64,000 bases of DNA from Methylomonas albis. Lineage in GTDB: Bacteria > Pseudomonadota > Gammaproteobacteria > Methylococcales > Methylomonadaceae. The position numbers and the translations under genes are program-made. The notes under the pieces are model-generated. The model ran no database searches, was not told the origin of the DNA, and saw only the letters and a list, made by a program, of their open reading frames with translations. Where the stretch lies: the NCBI RefSeq assembly GCF_014850955.1, contig NZ_JACXSS010000001.1, forward strand, positions 2,108,001 through 2,172,000, given 5' to 3'. Shown here piece after piece: positions 55,183 to 63,148 of this stretch (position 1 is its first letter; the number at the start of each line of letters is the position of its first letter).

Positions 55183-56292
55183 ATGAAAATTCTGGCCTTA
55201 TCCGGCAGCTTGCGGGCGGCGTCCATCAATTCCGCAGTGCTGCGGGCCGTAAAACAGTTGGCACCGGCCTCGATTGAAGTCCGTCTGTTTTCCGGGCTTG
55301 GCAACTTGCCCTTATACAATCCGGATTTGGAAAACGCGCCGCCAGCTGTCGCCCGGCAATTGCGCAACGAAGTGGCTGCGGCGGATGCCTTGCTGATCGC
55401 CAGCCCGGAATATGCGCACGGCGTTACCGGCACTATCAAAAATGCGCTGGATTGGCTGGTGGCCTTCGAGGGTTTTGTTGACAAGCCGGTGGCGGTATTG
55501 AACGCGACGCCGCGCGCCCATCATGCCGATACCGCGCTCCGGGAAACCTTGGTCACCATGTCGGCCACGCTGATCGAAACGGCATCGATCACCTTGCCTT
55601 TGCCGAGTGCGAACATCTCCGAAACGGATATGCTGGCTGCGCCGGAAATCGTTTCATTACTGAGCGGGGTATTAACCAAAATCCAACGCACGGTAAAGCT
55701 GTTGCCGGACATGAAGCCTTTCTTGGGCAGCAGTGTCTATATCGACAGCCAACACCCGGCTATCGTCGCCCAAGCCGCCAAGCTGGCGGAGGGCGCCGCC
55801 GCTGAGGAAGAAATCGCCAAACGCTGTTTCGAATTCGTTCGCGACGAAATCAAACATAGCTGGGACTACCGGCTGAACCCAGTGACCTGTAAAGCCTTCG
55901 AGGTATTGATCCACGGCACCGGCTATTGTTGCGCTAAAAGCCATTTGCTGGCGGCGCTGCTGCGCGCCAACGCCATTCCGGCCGGACTGTGTTACCAGCG
56001 CTTGACGCTAGACGGCGACCAGCCGCCTTTTTGCCTGCACGGTTTGAACGCGGTTTACCTGCCGCAACATGGTTGGTACCGGATCGATGCGCGCGGCAAT
56101 AAGCCAGGCGTAAACGCGGAGTTTTGCCCGCCGCTGGAAAAATTGGCGTTCCCGATTGTGAATCCCTTGGAACAAGACTTGCCCGGCATCCATGCGGAAC
56201 CCTTGCCGACCGTCGTCAAAGCCTTAACCGAATACCAAACCGTCGAGCAGGTTTATCACAACTTGCCGGATGTTGCCGCTACCGAGCAATGA
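55183..56292 (+). CDS. NAD(P)H-FMN reductase fused to a transglutaminase-like domain
   Basis: A 369-residue two-domain protein. Residues 1 to about 180 are a flavodoxin-like NADPH-dependent FMN reductase (MKILALSGSLRAASINSAVL; SPEYAHGVTGTIKNALDWLV). From about 210 a transglutaminase/protease-like domain follows: FVRDEIKHSWDYR, the Cys in HGTGYCCAKSHLLAALLRA, the His in CLHGLNAVYLPQHGW, and the Asp in RIDARGNKPG. Both active sites look intact. The two usually occur as separate genes. The stop overlaps the next GNAT gene start (ATGA). No signal peptide, so it is cytosolic. Confidence 0.9.
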   Translation: MKILALSGSLRAASINSAVLRAVKQLAPASIEVRLFSGLGNLPLYNPDLENAPPAVARQLRNEVAAADALLIASPEYAHGVTGTIKNALDWLVAFEGFVDKPVAVLNATPRAHHADTALRETLVTMSATLIETASITLPLPSANISETDMLAAPEIVSLLSGVLTKIQRTVKLLPDMKPFLGSSVYIDSQHPAIVAQAAKLAEGAAAEEEIAKRCFEFVRDEIKHSWDYRLNPVTCKAFEVLIHGTGYCCAKSHLLAALLRANAIPAGLCYQRLTLDGDQPPFCLHGLNAVYLPQHGWYRIDARGNKPGVNAEFCPPLEKLAFPIVNPLEQDLPGIHAEPLPTVVKALTEYQTVEQVYHNLPDVAATEQ

Positions 56293-56783
56293 CCACGAAC
56301 TCGTCGTTAATCATCCGTCCCGCTGTAGCGACCGATGCCGAGTGCGTTAGCCAACTGATTGGCAGCGTTGCCAACCGTTGTACGATTTCCCCAACTGGAG
56401 ACGGTGCCGAGTTGTTTTATTCGAGCATCAGCCCGCAAGCGATTGGGTGCTACATCGCCGATGCTAATTTCCTTTATCTCGTCGGTTTGCGAAACGGTAA
56501 GCTGGCCGGCGTCGTTGCCGTCCGCGACGCCCGGCATTTGTTTCATCTGTTTGTTGCGCCTGCCTGTCAATACCAAGGCATCGGCACGACATTGGCCTTG
56601 CGAGCCATCGAGTTGTCATTGGCCGCAAGCCCGTCGGAAATCTTCACAGTGAATGCCTCGCTACCCTCTGTGCCGTTTTACGCACGGCTGGGCTTTCGGC
56701 CGCAGGGGTCAAAGATCGAGGATAAAGGTGTGGCATTTGTACCCATGCAATTGCTAATCTCAGTACTAAACACCGTTTCGTAG
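56289..56783 (+). CDS. GNAT-family acetyltransferase
   Basis: A 164-residue GNAT. The acetyl-CoA-binding motif A is visible as HLFVAPACQYQGIGTTLALRAIEL (residues about 95-118), and the motif B end is VPFYARLGFRPQGSKIEDKGV. The chosen ATG at 56289 overlaps the stop of the fusion gene before it, which supports translational coupling. Substrate unknown. Confidence 0.88.
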   Translation: MTTNSSLIIRPAVATDAECVSQLIGSVANRCTISPTGDGAELFYSSISPQAIGCYIADANFLYLVGLRNGKLAGVVAVRDARHLFHLFVAPACQYQGIGTTLALRAIELSLAASPSEIFTVNASLPSVPFYARLGFRPQGSKIEDKGVAFVPMQLLISVLNTVS

Positions 56784-56796
56784 CTTAGATCTGCTG

Positions 56797-57357
56797 ATGG
56801 AAATTACTTTAATCCGACACGGTAAACCGAGATTCGAGCTGAAAGGCAAAGCCAAGGCGCGAGAAATTGGCGAGATTATCAGCCGTTATGATTTATCCGG
56901 TATCGCGGACGAACCGCCGGAACACGCCAAGCTGCGCGCATCGGCTTGCCATGTCGCCGTTTGTAGCGACTTTATCCGTTCTTTGGAATCGGCCAAGGCA
57001 CTAGGATTTAGCGATATTTTGCTGAGCGACCCGGTGTTCCGGGAAATCGCTACCCCTCATTTCAAACAGGGGGCGTTGACGATGTCGGTCGATGCCTGGG
57101 GCGTGCTGTTGCGATGTCTGTCGGTGATTGGATTCTCGCGAAACGGAGAGTCGTTGTTAATGGCAAAAAGGCGGGCGCAAGTTGCGGCATCGACATTAAT
57201 AGACATGGCGCATGAGCATCAAAGCGTCTTGTTGGCGGGGCATGGTTTCGTTAATTACTTCATAGCCCAGGCGTTGTTAGCCCGAAATTGGGTTGGTCCC
57301 GCGAAGCCGGGCGGCGGCTATTGGGAATATGGGGTATATCGCTATCGTGCAACATGA
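56797..57357 (+). CDS. Histidine phosphatase family protein
   Basis: A 186-residue phosphoglycerate-mutase-like phosphatase. The catalytic RHG motif is at residues 7-9 (LIRHGKPRFEL), the second core Arg region is CSDFIRSLESAKAL (about residue 60), and the second His is in LLAGHGFVNYF (about residue 150). The insert between residues 80 and 130 differs from the well-known SixA and CobC types. It lies 13 bp after the GNAT and is probably cotranscribed. Confidence 0.9.
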   Translation: MEITLIRHGKPRFELKGKAKAREIGEIISRYDLSGIADEPPEHAKLRASACHVAVCSDFIRSLESAKALGFSDILLSDPVFREIATPHFKQGALTMSVDAWGVLLRCLSVIGFSRNGESLLMAKRRAQVAASTLIDMAHEHQSVLLAGHGFVNYFIAQALLARNWVGPAKPGGGYWEYGVYRYRAT

Positions 57358-57396
57358 CCCGCAAAGGAACAATCCGTTTAAGCCACATTCAAAAAT

Positions 57397-58200
57397 ATGC
57401 TCGCATCGATTACCGGCAACACCAAGATACTCGGCGTCATCGCCGACCCGGTCAGCCAGGCCAGAACGCCGGCTATGGCAAACGCATTACTGGGTGAAAG
57501 CGGGCTATGGGGTGCCTTTATCATGCTTCCCATGCAAGTATCGGCACAAGGCTTTCCCGCATTCATTGCCGGCCTGCGCGCGTTGAAAAACTTCGGGGGC
57601 GCAGTCGTCTCCATGCCACACAAAGTCATTGCCGCCCACTTGGTTGATGAACTGACGCCGGAGGCACGCCTGGTCGGTGCCGTGAATGTCATTCGCCGGA
57701 ACGGTGACGGCCGCCTGATTGGCACAATGCTGGACGGCGAAGGTTTTGTTGCCGGATTAGCCGGCGCCGGCTACAGCGTGAAAGGCACGCACATCCTTCT
57801 GGTCGGCGCCGGAGGCGCTGCATCGGCAATTGCTTTTGCCCTTGCCAAACACGGCTGCGCTTCACTTTGCATCCAAAATCGAACACCGGAAAGAGCCAGT
57901 GCGCTGTCACCGAGAGTCTGCCATGCCTATCCGCAAGTGGACATATCGACAGAGGTGCGTTCGAATTGCCACTACGATGTCGCTATCAACGCCACTTCTC
58001 TCGGCATGAAGCCAAATGATGAGCTACCGATAGCCAAACCGATGATTCGGCATTGCGATCTGGTAGCCGAATGCGTCATCGCACCGGAAATGACGCCGTT
58101 ACTCCAGAAAGCGTCCGGCCAAGGGAAAGCCATCCATACCGGCGTTCCCATGTTGGCCGCGCAAATGCATCTGATGTTGGCGTTCATGGGAGCCGAGTGA
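57397..58200 (+). CDS. Shikimate dehydrogenase-like (AroE-like) NADP-dependent enzyme
   Basis: A 267-residue member of the shikimate/quinate dehydrogenase family. The N-terminal substrate domain has VIADPVSQARTPAMANALL (residues about 14-32) and the catalytic Lys in VSMPHKV (about 72). The NADP-binding VGAGGAASAIAFALAKHG (about residues 133-150) and the NATSLGMKP motif are present. The AroE substrate motif reads LIGTMLDGEGF instead of NTDGxGF, so the substrate may not be shikimate. Last gene of the run before lux box 2. Confidence 0.87.
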   Translation: MLASITGNTKILGVIADPVSQARTPAMANALLGESGLWGAFIMLPMQVSAQGFPAFIAGLRALKNFGGAVVSMPHKVIAAHLVDELTPEARLVGAVNVIRRNGDGRLIGTMLDGEGFVAGLAGAGYSVKGTHILLVGAGGAASAIAFALAKHGCASLCIQNRTPERASALSPRVCHAYPQVDISTEVRSNCHYDVAINATSLGMKPNDELPIAKPMIRHCDLVAECVIAPEMTPLLQKASGQGKAIHTGVPMLAAQMHLMLAFMGAE

Positions 58201-58293
58201 GATGCAATGGGCCAAGAGAATTTGTCGATATGTCGAAAATCCGGCTGCGGTTGCAGCGATAGCCGAATCATAAGTAAGCTGTGCGCCCATAAC

Positions 58294-58309
58294 CTGTCAA
58301 TACTGACAG
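58294..58309. promoter_or_regulatory. Lux box 2
   Basis: CTGTCAATACTGACAG matches lux box 1 at 15 of 16 bases, again followed by TTGTTAG. It lies 76 bp before the DUF4260 gene. A TAATTA at 58336 could be the -10 element. Confidence 0.8.
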
Positions 58310-58384
58310 TTGTTAGAAGACCTCAACCTGAGTTGTAATTAACCCAAAATAATCAGTTTCTATGTAGAAACTGCTGGAGTCTAA

Positions 58385-58786
58385 ATGCTAGGTGAAACAA
58401 CAGGTACCGTTCGTGTTTTATTGCGACTGGAGGGATTTTGCATGCTGGTTGCCGCCTGCATCGCTTACGCAAAACTCGATCTGGACTGGAGTACTTTTGC
58501 TCTCTATTTCCTGGTGCCCGATATCTCTTTGTTCGGTTATTTCGCCGGCGCCAAGGTTGGCGCCATTAGCTATAACACCGCACACTCATACCTCGGTGCC
58601 ATTGCCTGCTTGGTGATCGGTTTTACGGTTCCGTCTCCGACCCTTCAATGTGCCGGTTTAATTTGGTGCGCCCATATCGGTTTTGACCGGGCGCTAGGTT
58701 ATGGACTCAAGTATTCGGCGGGATTCGGTTTTACCCATCTTGGCCGCATCGGGCGATTGGCTGCCAAACATTCAGAAGCGCAATAA
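58385..58786 (+). CDS. DUF4260 membrane protein
   Basis: A 133-residue integral membrane protein with three or four hydrophobic spans. It matches the DUF4260 pattern (LEGFCMLVAACIAYAKLD; FALYFLVPDISLFGYFAGAKVGAISYNTAHSY; GFDRALGYGLKYSAGFGFTHLGRIG). Function unknown. It is the first gene after lux box 2, and the only membrane protein of that run. A small enzyme gene follows after 36 bp. Confidence 0.9.
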   Translation: MLGETTGTVRVLLRLEGFCMLVAACIAYAKLDLDWSTFALYFLVPDISLFGYFAGAKVGAISYNTAHSYLGAIACLVIGFTVPSPTLQCAGLIWCAHIGFDRALGYGLKYSAGFGFTHLGRIGRLAAKHSEAQ

Positions 58787-58822
58787 CCGGGCTTAAGACC
58801 CGAAACAGGTAAGGAACATAGG

Positions 58823-59506
58823 ATGGCTTTTACACTCGACAAGGTCGTACCCTGGGGACGATCATACGCGGAATATGTCAGCATGTTTAGCCTGACCGAG
58901 GCCGATCTGGGTAGTCATATTTTGGGGTGCGGTGACAGGCCGGCCGGATTCAATGCTGAACTGACCAATCGTGGCGGACATGCCGTTTCATTTGACCCTG
59001 TCTACATGTTTGATGTCGAGCAGATCAAAAGCCGGATTGCCGAGACCTACGAAACTGTGATGGCTCAGATGCGTATCAATCAAAACGACTACATCTGGGA
59101 TGCCATACCATCGATAAAGGCGCTCGGAAAAATCCGCCTGTCGGCCATGGATTCTTTCCTCGCCGATTTCGAGTTGGGCAAGCAACAAGGCCGATACGTT
59201 GCCGGAGAGTTACCTGTGCTGCCTTTTGAAGACAGACAATTCGATATGGCCTTGTCGTCGCATTTTTTGTTTTTGTACAGCGCACACTTGTCGGCAGAAT
59301 TTCATTTTCAGGCGCTACAGGAAATGTTGCGTGTAGCCCGGGAGGTGCGGATATTCCCGCTGCTGGCGCTGGATGGGGCAATTTCGCCTTATCTTTCCCT
59401 GGTCTGCGACGAATTTGCCAGCCGAGGATTTGACGTACAGATCGTTAAGGTTGATTACGAATTTCAACGCGGCGGTAATCAGATGTTGGTCATCAAGCCT
59501 AAATAA
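58823..59506 (+). CDS. SAM-methyltransferase-like protein
   Basis: A 227-residue protein with a Rossmann-type front. ILGCGDRPAGFNAELTNRGGHAVSFDPVYMFD (residues about 32-64) resembles the SAM-binding motif I and II region, and LPFEDRQFDMALSSHFLFLY (about residues 132-150) fits the motif IV region. The C-terminal REVRIFPLLALDG is also seen in these proteins. Family members act on small molecules; substrate unknown. It probably belongs to the run after lux box 2. Confidence 0.75.
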   Translation: MAFTLDKVVPWGRSYAEYVSMFSLTEADLGSHILGCGDRPAGFNAELTNRGGHAVSFDPVYMFDVEQIKSRIAETYETVMAQMRINQNDYIWDAIPSIKALGKIRLSAMDSFLADFELGKQQGRYVAGELPVLPFEDRQFDMALSSHFLFLYSAHLSAEFHFQALQEMLRVAREVRIFPLLALDGAISPYLSLVCDEFASRGFDVQIVKVDYEFQRGGNQMLVIKPK

Positions 59507-59546
59507 CGAGCCAGGAATAAAGCAACGACCACAGGTGAGTGAGCAA

Positions 59547-60029
59547 ATGACATTGGAGTTTATACAAGCAACGCCAGCCCACCCAGAAATTATAAGTTCG
59601 CTGGTCGTCCGGCTTACCCAGGAAATTTGTGAGCGCACGCATGCGCAGCATTTTGATATTGACTTGGCGGGTACGGTTCAGCGCTGTGCCGAGCTGTTAT
59701 CGGCGGGGCACTATGCGGCTATTGTCGGCTGGTCGGATAATGTTCCCGTTGCCGTTTCGACCATGACCGAAACCTATGCCTTATATGCCGGCGGCAAGGT
59801 AGGCGTTATTCAAGAGTTTTACGTTATTCCAGAGTTTCGCCGTTCGGGTGTCGGCGCGCTGCTGATTGAGCAAGTCAAAAATCTTGGTCGGCAGCGCGGT
59901 TGGTCGTGTATGGAGTTATGCACACCGCCACTCCCGGAATTCGAGCGGACATTAAGTTTTTATCAGCAAAATGGTCTTATGCCGGTCGGCGGTCGGAAAA
60001 TGAGACAGAATTTAGCTACCAATCACTAA
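59547..60029 (+). CDS. GNAT-family acetyltransferase
   Basis: A 160-residue GNAT. The motif A stretch is VIQEFYVIPEFRRSGVGALLIEQVKNLGRQRGW (residues about 91-123), a very typical acetyl-CoA signature, followed by TLSFYQQNGLMPVGGRKM. I start at 59547 because MTLEFIQATPAHPEII fits the family front. It lies 40 bp after the methyltransferase-like gene. Third GNAT of the lux-linked region. Confidence 0.9.
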   Translation: MTLEFIQATPAHPEIISSLVVRLTQEICERTHAQHFDIDLAGTVQRCAELLSAGHYAAIVGWSDNVPVAVSTMTETYALYAGGKVGVIQEFYVIPEFRRSGVGALLIEQVKNLGRQRGWSCMELCTPPLPEFERTLSFYQQNGLMPVGGRKMRQNLATNH

Positions 60030-60070
60030 ACACGCATGCGCTTTGCGTTAGTTGCCATGGAGGAAGATTG

Positions 60071-60637
60071 ATGAAATACAGTAGATGGATAGCCGTGATT
60101 TTCCTGTTAGTGCCGATTTCCGCGTTGGCTTTTTTCAAGCCTGTTCGGGTACTGGTCCCTGAAGCATTCGGCGTCCGTTGCAACGCACAAAACCTATGCA
60201 TGGACGATTTTTCTCAGCTTGCGAAGGCGGAATCACTACTCCACGACTCGAAAATTTATCTTGCCACGCAATGGGGCTTGTCTATCGGCGAGCCGAAGAT
60301 CATCTTTTGTAGCACGGAGCAATGCCGGTCCGTATTCGGCCTATCAAACAAGGCAGGATTCACCTTGGGCAGTTTTGCTATCGCCATCGCGCCGCGAGGT
60401 TGGCAGCCACACTACGTGGCGCATGAGCTCATCCATCATTGGCAAGCCGATCAATTCGGCAGCTTGGTGCTGCTAAGCGGTGAGCAGTGGCTGACCGAAG
60501 GCATGGCCTACGCGCTGAGCAACGATCCGCGTAGGGAATTGCATCAACCCTTTGAATCCTACCGTCGACAGTTCAATGACTGGCATAAACGCCATGCCGA
60601 TATGCCACTCAAGGAATCGCTGGGCGGGGCACTTTAA
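60071..60637 (+). CDS. Exported zinc-metalloprotease-like protein
   Basis: A 188-residue protein. Residues 1-20 form a signal peptide (YSRWIAVIFLLVPISALA). A zinc-type HExxH motif, HYVAHELIHHWQAD, is at residues about 116-129, and QWLTEGMAYALSND could provide a third, Glu ligand of the gluzincin type. Four Cys in the region 37-85 may form disulfides. So it is probably a small periplasmic peptidase, though catalysis is inferred from motifs only. GGAAGATTG precedes ATG 60071. Confidence 0.78.
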   Translation: MKYSRWIAVIFLLVPISALAFFKPVRVLVPEAFGVRCNAQNLCMDDFSQLAKAESLLHDSKIYLATQWGLSIGEPKIIFCSTEQCRSVFGLSNKAGFTLGSFAIAIAPRGWQPHYVAHELIHHWQADQFGSLVLLSGEQWLTEGMAYALSNDPRRELHQPFESYRRQFNDWHKRHADMPLKESLGGAL

Positions 60638-60744
60638 AATGGCGTCGAGGCTTAGTCATTCCCGATTTCCAATCCGTCCAAGCCGCAAACATCGGACATA
60701 TCGTCGGTCTTGGTCCGCTTGAGACGCGTAACCAGCTTCTCGCT

Positions 60745-61404
60745 ATGAACAATATTTGTGTCATCTTCGATTTGGACGGTACGTTGGTCGACAGCGAGGG
60801 ACTGGGCAATCAAGCCTTTCTCGATCTGCTTCCGCAATTGAATGATTCACTGGAAACCTTGACCGAACGCTATCGCGGCCAAAAACTAAGCTCGATTATG
60901 ATTGATCTTGAAAACCGCCTTGGCCTAACGCTGCAAGATTCGTTTGAACAGCAGTATCGCCAGCGTGTTGCGGAACTTTTCGCGTGTGATTTGCAACCCA
61001 TGCCGGGTGTGTTGGACATGCTCGCCACCCTGAACGCGTCAAAGTGCATTGCCTCCAGCGGACCGCTTGCGAAAATCCGTCAGACCCTGGAAGTCAGCGG
61101 CCTCGCTGCTTATTTTGCTGACAATCTATTCAGTTCCTATGAGATAGGTTCTTGGAAACCCGATCCGGGCTTATTCCAATATGCCGCCAAAGCGATGGGC
61201 TTTGTGCCTGATCAGTGCGCGGTGATTGAGGATAGTAAAGTGGGGGTTGAGGCCGCATTAGCGGCAGGTATGACACCGCTTTGCTACGTACAGACCGGCG
61301 TGACCAATTCGTATCAGGCCGCGGGTCATGTTGTATTCGATGACATGTCCCAGCTGCCGCAACTACTCGAGCAATTTGCGAATACAATCCAGTTCAACCG
61401 TTAG
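60745..61404 (+). CDS. HAD-family hydrolase (beta-phosphoglucomutase/phosphatase-like)
   Basis: A 219-residue HAD hydrolase. Motif I FDLDGTLVDSE has both aspartates (residues 9-11), motif II is IASSG (about residue 92), the Lys is in GSWKPDPGLF (about 131), and motif IV is VIEDSKVGVEAALAAGM (about residues 153-169). It is a subfamily IA phosphatase/phosphomutase with an alpha-helical cap; substrate unknown. The gap before it (60638-60744) has no recognised gene. Confidence 0.92.
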   Translation: MNNICVIFDLDGTLVDSEGLGNQAFLDLLPQLNDSLETLTERYRGQKLSSIMIDLENRLGLTLQDSFEQQYRQRVAELFACDLQPMPGVLDMLATLNASKCIASSGPLAKIRQTLEVSGLAAYFADNLFSSYEIGSWKPDPGLFQYAAKAMGFVPDQCAVIEDSKVGVEAALAAGMTPLCYVQTGVTNSYQAAGHVVFDDMSQLPQLLEQFANTIQFNR

Positions 61405-61488
61405 CCATTCAGACTGCAGAGTCAGTTATAGGCAACCGCATAAATCATGTGAAAATTTCGCCCGAATGAAAGACCACAGGAAAAAAGT

Positions 61489-62214
61489 ATGACTGCAAAA
61501 GAACACTATGATCAGCATCTTGCCGACATTTATGCATGGATGGTTGGAGACTTCGACGCCAGGCAAAAAGAATTTCAACAATTCTTGGCGGCAAACAACC
61601 TGTCGCCACAGAGTACCTCAATCGCCTTAGACCTGGGGGCAGGGCATGGTGTACAAAGCGTGTCCTTGGCCAAATTGGGATATACGGTAAAAGCAATCGA
61701 TTTTAACCAACAGCTGTTATCCGAATTGATCGACAACTCGCAGAGGCTTTCCGTTATCGGCTTTAATGACGATATTCGTCAGGTGAAAGAATATGCCGAT
61801 CCCAAACCTGAACTGATTGCTTGTTGCGGCGACACATTGACGCATCTCGAAAGCTTGGATGACATCAGGCAATTGATTATCGATTGCTGCGAATCGTTAA
61901 TTGAAAGCGGAAAACTGGTTTTATCTTTTCGAGATTATTCAACGCCACTCACGGGCGATCAACGCTTTATCCCCGTAAAAAGTGACGACACCAAAATACT
62001 GACCTGCTGCCTGGATTATGAGGCAGACCGGGTGCGGGTGACGGATTTGTTGCAGATTAAAACGGAGAACGGCTGGCAGCAAACAGTGAGTTCCTACTAT
62101 AAAGTCCGTGTCTCTCCAGACGATGTCGCGAAAATCCTTGCCGATTTTGGCTTAAGGGTGACGTTTAACGAAGTCGTCAACCGCATGACGACCATCATAG
62201 CGATTAAACCCTAA
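61489..62214 (+). CDS. Class I SAM-dependent methyltransferase
   Basis: A 241-residue methyltransferase. Motif I is ALDLGAGHGVQSVSLAKLGYTVKAID (residues about 44-69). Post-motif CCGDTLTHLESLDDIRQLI (about residues 111-130) and FRDYSTPL follow. It resembles small-molecule methyltransferases; the acceptor is unknown. Fifteen bases separate it from the GFA-type gene, so they may share a transcript. Confidence 0.9.
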   Translation: MTAKEHYDQHLADIYAWMVGDFDARQKEFQQFLAANNLSPQSTSIALDLGAGHGVQSVSLAKLGYTVKAIDFNQQLLSELIDNSQRLSVIGFNDDIRQVKEYADPKPELIACCGDTLTHLESLDDIRQLIIDCCESLIESGKLVLSFRDYSTPLTGDQRFIPVKSDDTKILTCCLDYEADRVRVTDLLQIKTENGWQQTVSSYYKVRVSPDDVAKILADFGLRVTFNEVVNRMTTIIAIKP

Positions 62215-62228
62215 CTTCGAGAGATTGT

Positions 62229-62630
62229 ATGAGCGAATTTAAAGGCGGTTGCATGTGCGGCGCGGTTCAATACGCAGTGAAATCCGAGCCGCGTTTGTCT
62301 TTTTTATGCCAATGCAGGCAGTGTCAACGAATCACCGGCACAGGCCATTCGGCCGAATTTGTGGCATTGGCAAAAGACACAATGATTTCAGGAGAGCTGA
62401 AATTTTACGAACTGACTGCCGATAGCGGCAATACCGTTACTAGCGGCTTTTGTCCGACTTGCGGCAATCCGGTTTTAAAGAAATCGTCGGGTTATCCGGG
62501 CATGCTGTTTTTCCATGCTGCCTCCTTAGACAATCCTGGTTTGTTTAAGCCGCAAACGGTTTTTTGGCACGCAAGCCATCCGCCCTGGGACTTTGTAGAT
62601 CCAAGTCTTGAATTAAAAGAACACGTCTAA
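62229..62630 (+). CDS. GFA-family (glutathione-dependent formaldehyde-activating-like) zinc protein
   Basis: A 133-residue Mss4-like zinc protein of the GFA family. Zinc-binding cysteines appear as GGCMCGAVQY (residues 6-15), CQCRQCQRITGTGHS (about residues 28-42) and FCPTCGNPV (about 77-85). GFA enzymes in some bacteria act on formaldehyde-glutathione adducts; most members have other or unknown roles, so formaldehyde chemistry is only a possibility here. It precedes lspA by 17 bp. Confidence 0.92.
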   Translation: MSEFKGGCMCGAVQYAVKSEPRLSFLCQCRQCQRITGTGHSAEFVALAKDTMISGELKFYELTADSGNTVTSGFCPTCGNPVLKKSSGYPGMLFFHAASLDNPGLFKPQTVFWHASHPPWDFVDPSLELKEHV

Positions 62631-62647
62631 CTTGAGGAAACACCGAA

Positions 62648-63148
62648 ATGAGCATGATGAAACGCGCACTCCTGGTCTTTATTGTGTTGGTGTCCTGCGT
62701 CGGTTGCGACCAGGTCACCAAGTCGGTAGCCCAATCGTTTTTATCCGAGACCGACGTCTGGTCATTTTGGGGAGATACTGTGCGCTTACAGTTGGCCCAC
62801 AACCACGGTGCATTTTTGGGACTGGGTTCCTCATTGCCGGAAACCGTGCGCGACGGCATATTTTCGTTTGGTATCGCCGGGATGTTAATGGCTTTGCTAT
62901 TCCTTACGCTGTTTTCAAAATCGGCCTCGCCGGCCTTGATCCTGGCATATGCGCTGTTGTTGGCAGGTGGATTGGGTAATCTGATCGATAGATTGATATA
63001 CAGCGGATATGTGGTGGATTTCATCAACATCGGCATTGGGCCAATCCGCACCGGCGTGTTCAATGTCGCCGATGTGGTGGTGGTCGTTGGCGCGTTGATG
63101 TTGTTTACCGGCATTCCCCGTGCTAACAAACGGCTGCATGAGCAATGA
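62648..63148 (+). CDS. lspA: Lipoprotein signal peptidase (signal peptidase II)
   Basis: An inner-membrane aspartyl protease that removes the signal peptide of prolipoproteins after lipid attachment. It is 166 residues with four spans. Conserved features are DQVTKSVAQSF (residues about 19-29), NHGAFLGLGSS, GGLGNLIDRLIYSGYVVDFINI (first catalytic Asp region) and FNVADVVVVVG (second catalytic Asp). The stop overlaps the next gene start (ATGA), so lspA and the amidase gene are coupled. LspA genes more often sit beside ileS; that neighbour is absent here. Confidence 0.95.
   Translation: MSMMKRALLVFIVLVSCVGCDQVTKSVAQSFLSETDVWSFWGDTVRLQLAHNHGAFLGLGSSLPETVRDGIFSFGIAGMLMALLFLTLFSKSASPALILAYALLLAGGLGNLIDRLIYSGYVVDFINIGIGPIRTGVFNVADVVVVVGALMLFTGIPRANKRLHEQ

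Noticed and set aside
62229..62630. Formaldehyde detoxification as proof of methylotrophy
   Set aside because: GFA-family proteins are widespread and mostly uncharacterised, so the gene alone does not show C1 metabolism.
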